Shown here piece after piece: positions 55,229 through 64,000 of a stretch of 64,000 nt of DNA. Under the pieces are notes generated by a model. That model was not told the origin of the DNA, searched no databases, and worked only from the letters and a program-made list of their open reading frames with translations. The position numbers and the translations under genes are program-made. The stretch is taken from NCBI GenBank assembly GCA_016946835.1, contig JACVTC010000038.1:61001-125000 (forward strand). Direction: 5' to 3'. How positions within the stretch are numbered: the first letter of the stretch is position 1; the number at the start of each line of letters is the position of its first letter. Source of the stretch: Neocallimastix lanati (nom. inval.). Taxonomy: Eukaryota > Neocallimastigomycota > Neocallimastigomycetes > Neocallimastigales > Neocallimastigaceae.

Positions 55229-55726
55229 CTTCTTTAATAAAAAAAAAAAAAAAAAAAAAAAAAAATGAAATAAAATGGATTATTATAATTATAAAAATTT
55301 AATAAAAGAAATAAATAAAAAATGTTTTATAAAAAAATGAAATAAATACTGGTGTATATTTGAATTTAAAAATATTTTGTGTTCATAATTTAGATAAAAA
55401 AAAAAAAATAAAATAAGGAATTAGTGTTGTTATAGAATGAAAAAAAATTAGAATTTTGAATTTATTTATATTTTTATGATTTTTCTTTTGTTAATAGTAT
55501 AACTTATATTCTTTTATTATTAAAATTTATTTAGTTTATAAAAAAAAATAATAATAATAAAAAATAAAATATCAATAAAAAAAATAAAATAGTAATAAAA
55601 ATAATAATAATAGTAATAAAAATAAAAAATAAAAAATAAAAATCCTTCATTATCATTCAAATCAACGGCACACTTATTTAGTAGTAAGGAACAAAATATT
55701 ACAAGCAAAAAATGGTAATACTAGTT

Positions 55727-55785
55727 TTTATTGAATAAGACTGATCATTACCATATAGAGAAAATGATCAATCTTATTCAATAAA
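55727..55785. repeat. Inverted repeat, 23-bp arms and 13-bp loop
   Basis: TTTATTGAATAAGACTGATC.. (55727-55749) is inverted at 55763-55785 with one mismatch that would be a G-U pair in RNA. The arms are not simple repeats, which makes chance pairing less likely than elsewhere in this AT-rich DNA. Confidence 0.8.
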
Positions 55786-56683
55786 TCAATAAAAATTAAA
55801 TCTCATGATAATGATATATTTCTTGGTTAGAGAGGGAAATTAAAGAAAACTTTTTTTTTTATATTTTTATATTATTTTCCTTTGCTTTATTATATAAGTA
55901 TCTTTATTGGAAGTGACTATAATCTATATTCTAGTAAATTATTTTTTTTTATAATATAAGATAATGGAAAATATATATATATATAAATTTAACAAAAGAA
56001 AAAATAAATAAATAAATAAATAATAAAGCTTTTTTTCCATTAAGCCATATAAAGTAATCTTTTTTTTTATTTTTTATTATTTTTTATTATTTTTTTTTTT
56101 TATTCAAACGAAATATAAATTATAATTTTTATTAATAAAAATGAAAATATTAAAATTATTTAATATATGCATAAATATTTATTTAATTAAAACTTTATAT
56201 AATAAATATAAAATAATTTTATATTAAAATATTTAATAAAAACAAAAATATAATTAAAAATAAAAATAAAATCTTATTTTAAATAAATTATTATAAAACA
56301 ATAAAAAATTATCATTATTTCATTATTAATATCATTTTCATAATTTATTCTTATTTTCATTATTATTACTATAGTATCATTAATAATGGTAATAAGCTTA
56401 TTTTATTGTAATAAGTTTATTATTAATGAATAAGTATTTACAAGATTTTACTAACTTTTTTATATCTAATTATTTAATAAATAAATATTTTTATTTTTTT
56501 TTTTTTTTTTAATTTTTTTTTTCATAATATATTTATAATTTTATATTTTATTATTTATTAATTTATTTCAGTAATGTGATGTTATACGCTTTTAATAATG
56601 TGATTGGAAAAGAAAGGAGAAAAGAAAATATTAATAGTTGTTATTTATAAAATGTTTTATTATGACATTTATATAAAAAGAAA

Positions 56684-56741
<58 letters not shown>

Positions 56742-58944
56742 CAGAAATTTTTTAATTTATTTTTTCCTTTTTTTTTTTTTTTTTTTTTTTGTTTGTTTAT
56801 TTGTTTGTTTGTTTGTTTGAATATTTATTATAATTAATAGAATAAACTAAATTTATATATATATATATATTTTTTATTATATTTATTATATTAATAAATA
56901 GTACTATATATGAAAATAATTAATTATTAATATTTTTTAATAATTATGAATAAACAATAAACTTAATATTTAAAATATAGTAAAATCTATTAAATAATGA
57001 TTCTATAATTAGAATATCATAATTAAAGCCTATCATATAAAAACAATAATTAAAGTGACTTTGATTATGTCATATGGTCAAGTCTTAATATCAATAATCG
57101 AAAATTAAATTTTTTAATTTTTAAATTTTAATTTATTTATTAATAAAAATTAAACATTATTTAAAAAAAAAAAAAAAAAAAAAAATTTATTAATTTTATT
57201 ACTTCTTATTTTTTTTTTTTTTATTTTATTAATTTTTTTTTATTAATACTTTACTCTTTTAAACTACTTTACTATTTATTTTATTTTATTTTATATTATT
57301 ATTATTATATTTTAAAATTTTAATAATAAAGGAAAATAAAATAAAAGCATGAAACAAATAAATTTTCTATAATAATTTTTATTGGCATTTATTATATTGA
57401 TGTATTACCTATTAATCATTTATAGTGTTAATAGGCTATAAAATTAAAAAAAAATAGCAAATGTTAAACAGATAAATATAAATTTGACTTTTGTTATTAT
57501 TAATTATGCATACCTCCTTTTAATTATTAATATTATAAATTAAAATTATAATATTCACAAGCATAATAAAAAGCATAATAAAATTTTATTAAATAAATTT
57601 TTCGATATTTATTATTATTATTATTAACATTATTATTATAACTCTCTATAGAACAGAGTTTATAATTAATTTATATATTTATTATTTATATATATATTTA
57701 TTTATTTATTCATTCATTCAAAAAAAAATCTAAATTCTATATATAATATATAATTTAATAATTTTTAATTTTTAATATAATAATATTATAGAAAAATAAT
57801 ATCTAGATAATTATCTAGATATAAATAGCAAAAAAATAATATTTAATAGTAATTAATAAAAAATTTTATAATATATAAATATAATGAAAAGTGGATATAT
57901 TATTATTAACAAGAAAATAGCATAAAAAAAAAAAGCATATGAAATAGAATACCAGTTATATAATAATCAAATAAAAATTCTAATAAGGTTAATGTAAATT
58001 TATTATGTGTAAAATTTTAATATTTACTAAAAATTTTAAATAAAAAATTAAGTAATAAAAAACAACAGATATAATTTTTTTACAAAAAATATTAAAATAA
58101 TAAAATATCAGAATAATTATTTTTAATATCTTATTATTATGTTATATAAAAAATTATAATACATATAAAGAATATATATTAAAACATTTATATTTCATTT
58201 GTAATTCATTCAAATTTGCTTTTATTGTTAAATTATCACCAACACCGATAATATTAATATTAAAAAAAATTATAGATTATAATTTTTGGAATTATTTATT
58301 ATTATTATTATTATTATATTATTATTATTATGATTATGATTATGATTATGATTATGATTTTATTATTTTAATAATTTGTAAAACGTGGAAATATAAATTT
58401 TAAGAAAGTTCTAAAAAAAAAAAATTCAATAACAAATTAAAAAGTTTTTAAAAAAAAAAGTTTAATTATGACTAAAACCTTTGTAATAATGGCATTTTTT
58501 CATTAATTCATATAATATTTTCCGCTTTTTCCGATATATTATATTCATCTGAATTTTCTAATAATAATACTTAACCAAATCACGTGAATTAAAGTTATTA
58601 AAAGTTAAAAGCCACTAAATTTAGAATATTACTACTATTACTACGAAATTATTAATTATTAATAATAAATTAAAATTACTTTATATATTATTAAAATTAC
58701 CATTAATTATTATAATTTTTAGAAACTGTATCATATATTTATCATATATTTACTGTTTTTATAATGATTAAAAAAGTAGTATATCATTTATTTTTAATAT
58801 TATTAATTGTTTTACTTTTATTCTTATTTATTAACTATATAATTAATGACTTATTATAGATTATATAAAGAAAAAAAGCAAAGTAAAAATTACTTTTGTC
58901 AAAATAAAGAAAAAAATAATGATTAATTTAGAAAAAAAAAATTT

Positions 58945-59045
58945 TTTTTTTCTCAAACTTTCTCGGACATTCTCTAACCTTCAAGATAAAAATTTTATTT
59001 TTTCTTTAACTTTCTTGGACATTCTCTAACCTTTAAATTAAAAAA
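58945..59045. repeat. Two-copy direct repeat
   Basis: CTCGGACATTCTCTAACCTT (about 58961) returns as CTTGGACATTCTCTAACCTT (about 59013), both followed by A-rich and then T-rich sequence. The unit is about 52 bases and of higher complexity than the surroundings. Confidence 0.7.
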
Positions 59046-61317
59046 AATTTTTTTTTTTATTAATTAAAACTTTTACCTTACCATAAATTTAATTAACCAA
59101 TAATTTTTCTCCACTTTTGTTTATAAATTATTATAAATTATATTAAAATTCTCATTATTAAATAAGAATGAGGATTAAACATAATATATATTCAAATTAT
59201 TAATTATTGTTTTTAATTATAAATTAGGAAGTAAATTTTATATTAAATATCTTAATATAATCAACTTGGACCAAAATTATTAACTATTACAATTATAAAT
59301 ATTTTTTTTTTAAAAAACAAAACAGAAATTCAAAACTTTTTTGATCAATTTTTTAATTTATTATTATTTATTATTTATTATTTTATTCAATTTAATTAAA
59401 AAATTTACAGAATTTAAAGAAAAAAAAATATTACAAATTACTATAAATATTAAGTAATCAATATTGGTAAACTCGACTTTATAATTAATTTATAATTAAT
59501 ATATTATTGAAAATATATTAACTTTACATTTGAAAATTGGATCGAAAAAAAGTTAATTTTTTAATGCTATTAATTATTTATTAAAATGTCACACTAAAAC
59601 TTTTTTTTAATTATTAATTCTTATTCATCTTATTTTAGTTTGTTTCATTTATTTGAATACTAATTTTATTTAATATTTGAAATACAAAAAAAAAAAAAAA
59701 TTGTTTATCAATATCAATATTAAATTGTATTTTTTTATTTTTAATTAATTAATAATCCCAATTTAAATTATCCTTATATCGTAATGAATCTAATATTTAT
59801 ATTTATATATTAATGTATTACTTTTTATACATATTCATATAATTTATTATTATTATTATTATTATTTTTGATTTAGTTTTTCATAACTATAATGATAAAT
59901 ATATGCTATTAGATAATTTTATTTTATATATATTTATATATATATACTTTACTAATATATAGTTATAATTATATAATTATTAAATTATCTATTTGAAATT
60001 TCATTTTTTTTATTATTTTTAAATATTAAATAATCATTTAAAATGCTTTTTTTTTTTTATATATTAAATTAATCATTATATAATATGATCTAACATTTTT
60101 ATTTTATTGTAACATTTAAAAAAAAATTTTTTTCCGAAATAATCAGTAATTAGTTTACTAATTATAAAAGTATTAGAATGTCATTTACATCTAAATATTA
60201 ATAAAAATTGGTCTTTTTTAAAATATTTAAATTTAATAAAAAGTTGTTACATTTTTAATGGTTTATATAATGTATTATTTTTAAAATAAAAAATACAAAA
60301 ATATATTTAAATTTATTCCAAAAGAAAATGGAATAATTTTTTTGATAGATGCTTTTAATTAATAAAATTTATATTTATAATTAAAAACATGTAGAATAAA
60401 AAATTTGGTTTATAGAATAAAATTATATATTAATTAATATATTTTAATATATATAAACAATATAATGATTTTAATGATACAAATTTAATTTTAAAAAATT
60501 TCTATTTTAGAAATTATTTTATTTTTTTTTTAATTCAATTTTTTTTTTAAAAATATTATATTGTCAAGTTTTCATTGGCTAGATTGATCTTAGAGAGTTA
60601 ATATCTTTATTATTAATACTTTACTATTTGAAATTATTAATTAAATCATTTTTTAATTAATATTAATAATAAATTATTTTAAAATAATAAAAACTTTAAT
60701 AATAATAAAATGATAAAATTATTTTTATATATAAAGTCAAATTTTTTATTCAATTTTTTTTTATTCAGTTTTTTTTCAATAAAACATTTTTATAACTAAA
60801 GGAATAAAAAATAAAAAATTATAAATCATTATTAATATTTAAATAAATAAAGAGAGATTTAACATTTATAAATAGACAAACAAAAACAAATAAATAAAAC
60901 AAAAAACAAAATAAAAAACAAATTAATTATAATATAAAAGAAAAAAAGAATTAGTAAAACCAATTTTAATAAAAATTTAATAGATATTTTAAAAGATTGT
61001 AAAAAAATAAAATATTAAAATAAAAAAAGAAATATATAGATAAATAAATATTAACAGAAAATAAAAAATAAAAAATAAATAATAAATAATAAATAAATCA
61101 ATATAAGTATTAAGAAACTTTTAAAATAAAAATTAAAAATTAAAAAAAAAAAGTTAAATAAAATTAATAATTAAATTAAAAAATAGTAAAAAATAAAAAT
61201 TAAAAAAAATAAAAAAAGCAAAAAAAAAAGAAAAAAATTTTATATTATAAAAAAAACTAAAATAAGGAAGTTAAAATAAGATATAAGTAAAAAAAAAAAA
61301 AAAAAAAAGTGAAGGAA

Positions 61318-63405
61318 ATGTTTAAGTTTAAAAATTTCATTTTTATAGCTTTAATAGCTTTGAGTTTTTCTTTGATTACCGTTAAAGCTAACTTTGGTGA
61401 AGTTTTACGATATGGAAAGGCTCCAAATGGTGAGGATATTATTTGTGTCTACCGTTTTGGTATACCTCAAAATTGTTATCCAAAAGTTTTCCAACCAACT
61501 GAAGAATATCAAACCATTTTAAAAGGTCAAGAAGTTCCACCAGGTTTAGATGTTCAATTAAGTTTAGTTACCGGTGAACGTAGAGCGAAGTTAAGTGATG
61601 TTCAAATTAGAGCTAAACGTTTAGCTCAACAACATCCACAACCACAAAAACGTTTCTATCAACCTCAACGTAATATACGTCAAATCCCTCATCCTCGTTA
61701 TAACTTTTCAAAACAAGAAGAATTGAAGAAACGCCAAAATCAACAACAACTTGAAGCTCAACAACAATATCTTAATTATCTTCATAATGTACAGTTAAAG
61801 AAAGAAAAAGAAGCTGAAGAAGCCAAAGAACAATATCTTCAATATCTAAGAAAACAACAAGAACAAAAGGAAATTGAAGAAGAACAAAGTCAATATCTTG
61901 AAAATTTACAAAATCAAAAGCAACAAGAAGCTGAAGAAGCTCAGCAACAATATCTTCAGTACCTTCAGAAATTACGTCTATTCGCTCGTTATCATCCATC
62001 AAGACAAACATATCAACAACGTCAATATCAACAGAAATATCTTTATTATCTTAAACAAGAACAATTATCGAAACAAAATGAAGCTGAAGAAGCTAAGGAA
62101 CAATATCTTCAATATATTAAACAATTAGAGAAACAAAGAGAATCTCGAGAAGTTCAAAGTCAATATCTTCAACAATTTCAAAATCAAAAACAACAAGAAG
62201 CTGAAGAAGCAAAACAACAATATCTTCATTACCTTCAACAACATGAAAATGTTAAAGATTTGAAAGAACAAATGGATAATCAAAAACAAGAAAAGGAACA
62301 AGAAAAGGAACAAGAAAGAGAACAAGAAAATTTAAATGAAGAAGTTAAAATGAGTGATAAATTAGTAGATGGACAGTTAAATACTTCTGATAAATCACAT
62401 GAAAAAGATCAATTTAATGAAATTGTTACAGTTGAAAATGAAACAGAAGATGGTGAAAGTGAAAGAAAAATTGAAAATGAAATGAAAGAAAAGAATACTC
62501 AATCTCAAGAAAAAGTGGACATTCAATCGAACAAATATGAAAGTAATGAAAATCATGAAAAAAGAAATGAAAAAGATAATAAAAGTAAGGAAAGTGATGA
62601 AGAAGTTCCCAAAATGTATTACCAAGATAAGGTTTCTTATGATGAAGCATTTGGTAGTCTTAAAAAAGCTCAAAGTATTGAAGAAAAGATTGAAATTTTA
62701 GAACAGATAGAAGATATTGTTCACCATATTGAATTTGGTCAATTATTGATGAAGAATATTGAAGAATTTATTCCATATTTAAAGCATGACGATAGTAAAA
62801 TTCGTGCCCTATCCGCCATTTGTATTGGTAGTTCTCTTCAAAATAATCCAGAAGCAAGAAAACTTGCTGTTCAACATAATCTCTACGACATTTTGATGGA
62901 GAGATTAACAAATGAAGAAGATAACAATGTTCTTAAACGTCTCTGTTACGCCTTTTCAAATCTTGTTCGTGGAGATATCAAGATGATTAAAAAAATTCAT
63001 GAAAGTAAAGGATTACAATTATTATATCAATTATACGTTAGAAAGCCATCTATTCATAACAGATTAGAAGTATTCATCACTGATATTTTTGATTCCGAAA
63101 AAATGAATGAAGGTACTAAATTAGAAGAATTTATTGATAAGCAGGGAGCACAACTTTGGTGTTCGGTTTTCCAACATAATATTCTTTCTAACAGAGGTTA
63201 TATACCCGATTCCCTTAATTCTTTATCAATTATGTTAGAAACTTGTCAATCTTTAAGCATTAAACCTGAACTTCTTCATGTTCTTCATAATTTACCAAAT
63301 AAACAACCTGAATTGTTTGAAGAAGATCATGATTTAAATAATAGTATTCAGAAGATATTGAAATATCAAAGTTCTGAAAATACTCAACCAAGTCAAAAAT
63401 ATTAG
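61318..63405 (+). CDS. SIL1-like BiP nucleotide exchange factor with Gln/Glu-rich insertion
   Basis: This single-exon frame has 695 residues. The open frame reaches back to a GTG at 61309, but the first ATG (61318) gives a clean signal peptide (FIFIALIALSFSLITVKA). Residues about 40-95 match the SIL1 N-terminal core: CV...IPQNCYPKVFQPTEEY, then GQEVPPGLDVQLSLVTGERRAKL. Residues about 440-690 form the armadillo-like domain (IEEKIEILEQIEDIVHHIE, LKHDDSKIRALSAICIGSSL, NNPEARKLAV) that in SIL1/Fes1 proteins wraps Hsp70 lobe II and drives ADP release from BiP in the ER lumen. Between them about 340 residues of Gln/Glu/Lys-rich helix are inserted, including two 68-residue modules (149-216 and 239-306). 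The C-terminus (SQKY) has no HDEL-type signal. Family length is usually near 420 to 460. Confidence 0.9.
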   Translation: MFKFKNFIFIALIALSFSLITVKANFGEVLRYGKAPNGEDIICVYRFGIPQNCYPKVFQPTEEYQTILKGQEVPPGLDVQLSLVTGERRAKLSDVQIRAKRLAQQHPQPQKRFYQPQRNIRQIPHPRYNFSKQEELKKRQNQQQLEAQQQYLNYLHNVQLKKEKEAEEAKEQYLQYLRKQQEQKEIEEEQSQYLENLQNQKQQEAEEAQQQYLQYLQKLRLFARYHPSRQTYQQRQYQQKYLYYLKQEQLSKQNEAEEAKEQYLQYIKQLEKQRESREVQSQYLQQFQNQKQQEAEEAKQQYLHYLQQHENVKDLKEQMDNQKQEKEQEKEQEREQENLNEEVKMSDKLVDGQLNTSDKSHEKDQFNEIVTVENETEDGESERKIENEMKEKNTQSQEKVDIQSNKYESNENHEKRNEKDNKSKESDEEVPKMYYQDKVSYDEAFGSLKKAQSIEEKIEILEQIEDIVHHIEFGQLLMKNIEEFIPYLKHDDSKIRALSAICIGSSLQNNPEARKLAVQHNLYDILMERLTNEEDNNVLKRLCYAFSNLVRGDIKMIKKIHESKGLQLLYQLYVRKPSIHNRLEVFITDIFDSEKMNEGTKLEEFIDKQGAQLWCSVFQHNILSNRGYIPDSLNSLSIMLETCQSLSIKPELLHVLHNLPNKQPELFEEDHDLNNSIQKILKYQSSENTQPSQKY

Positions 63406-64000
63406 AATAAACTTTTTTTTTAAAAAAAAAATTAAGAGGGGATATAAATTATTAGAAAAAGAAAAGTAAATTCAAGAGAGAAAAAAAAATAAAAAAAACT
63501 AAATAATATTACTAAATATACCTATAATTTATATAAATCAATTAAAATTATTAATATATAATTAATTTATCCTTATGATTATTATATTTTCTATACCTTA
63601 TTTCTTTTCAAAAAAAAAATTTTTTTTTTTCTAAATATCGGTTTTTCGAAAAAAAATTTCTTTATATAAACTATTAAATATAACTTACAATGTTATTTCA
63701 TATACTACTATTAAAATATATATATATATTTTTTTTTATTTATATATAAAATGTAAAAATGTATAATGTATATATATATATATGTATAATATATACATTC
63801 TATATAATATAAAAACTTTATCATTATTTTTATAATATATAATAAAAATTTTTTTTCTACTTTTTTATGAATATTCGATTATTTTTTCTTTTCTTTTAAA
63901 AGAAAATTAAAAATAAAATGAATGAAATATTAATTATTAAAATTTCTTTTAATATCATTTATTTAAGTAAAAAAATAAAAAAAAGTAATAATTATTTATT
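63406..64000. other. 3' flank of the SIL1-like gene
   Basis: This is AT-rich untranslated or intergenic sequence with TA runs at 63718-63730 and 63772-63800. No coding frame is seen. Confidence 0.5.

Larger units (their letters stand above)
54541..61317. other. 6.8-kb gene desert
   Basis: This is very AT-rich sequence with long A and T runs (54796-54845, 55081-55118, 55190-55228), an AAT array at 56685-56740, an ATTATG array at 58325-58360 and a two-copy unit at about 58950-59045. A strong inverted repeat is listed separately. No credible gene is seen. Confidence 0.6.

Noticed and set aside
55520-55708. Minus-strand frame with NKCAVDLNDNEG
   Set aside because: The non-repetitive part is only about 20 codons and the rest is an AAT/AAAT array; no homologous family or splice context is seen.
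61309-61317. GTG start for the SIL1-like protein
   Set aside because: A eukaryotic nuclear gene should use ATG; the first ATG at 61318 leads directly into the signal peptide.
62125-62673. Minus-strand Phe/Leu-rich frames
   Set aside because: They are antisense to the Gln/Glu/Lys-rich insertion of the SIL1-like gene, whose codons read in reverse as Phe, Leu and Ser.

Overview
The window looks like nuclear DNA of an anaerobic gut fungus (Neocallimastigomycota, the Piromyces/Neocallimastix/Anaeromyces/Orpinomyces group; I cannot decide the genus). The reasons are extreme AT richness, long homopolymers and microsatellites, short AT-rich GT..AG introns, a secreted GH26 mannanase carrying two fungal dockerins, a sperm-tail PG-rich repeat (flagellar) gene as expected of a zoosporic fungus, and many decayed transposable elements. 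All exon models below were built by eye from splice sites and reading phase. Every model closes in frame, but none is backed by transcript data.

Region by region. 1-7.5 kb: two copies of a segmental duplication. Each copy holds a decayed endonuclease part of a non-LTR retrotransposon followed by the upstream region and signal-peptide exon of a mannanase gene. In the first copy the rest of the mannanase is replaced by a reverse transcriptase segment. In the second copy it runs into a complete gene (7484-9317, CBM35-GH26-dockerin-dockerin). 10-11 kb: another non-LTR fragment. 12.6-18 kb: three compact multi-exon genes, for an ODF3/CIMAP-like flagellar protein (-), a magnesium-dependent phosphatase 1 homologue (-) and an Mss4/RABIF homologue (+). 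19.6-21.6 kb: decayed retroelement sequence, including a Ty3/Gypsy reverse transcriptase. 23.5-27.7 kb: a 15-exon HECT ubiquitin ligase (-). 30.4-35.1 kb: an apparently complete Mutator-like (MULE) transposon with 53-bp terminal inverted repeats, a 9-bp target duplication, a transposase gene and a large TTTTA-based satellite. 36.3-39.1 kb: a 5'-truncated non-LTR insertion (-) with a poly(A) tail and a 13-bp target duplication. It sits in a second copy of the same ~185-bp repeat that the MULE entered. 39.9-42.2 kb: an RNF220-like RING ligase gene (-). 42.2-53.9 kb: a gene desert. 53.9-54.5 kb: a small unknown gene with a PP1-docking-like motif (+). 54.5-61.3 kb: a second desert. 61.3-63.4 kb: a SIL1-like BiP nucleotide exchange factor with a large Gln/Glu-rich insertion (+).

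The genes form no operon or single pathway. They are plant-wall degradation (mannanase), flagellum (ODF3-like), ubiquitination (HECT and RNF220-like), vesicle traffic (Mss4), ER folding (SIL1) and one HAD-type phosphatase. The most unusual features are the mannanase promoter and signal-exon duplication, the exon-per-repeat layout of the flagellar gene, the SIL1 insertion built from two equal 68-residue modules, the MULE with its internal satellite, and the paired invasion of one repeat family by two different transposons.
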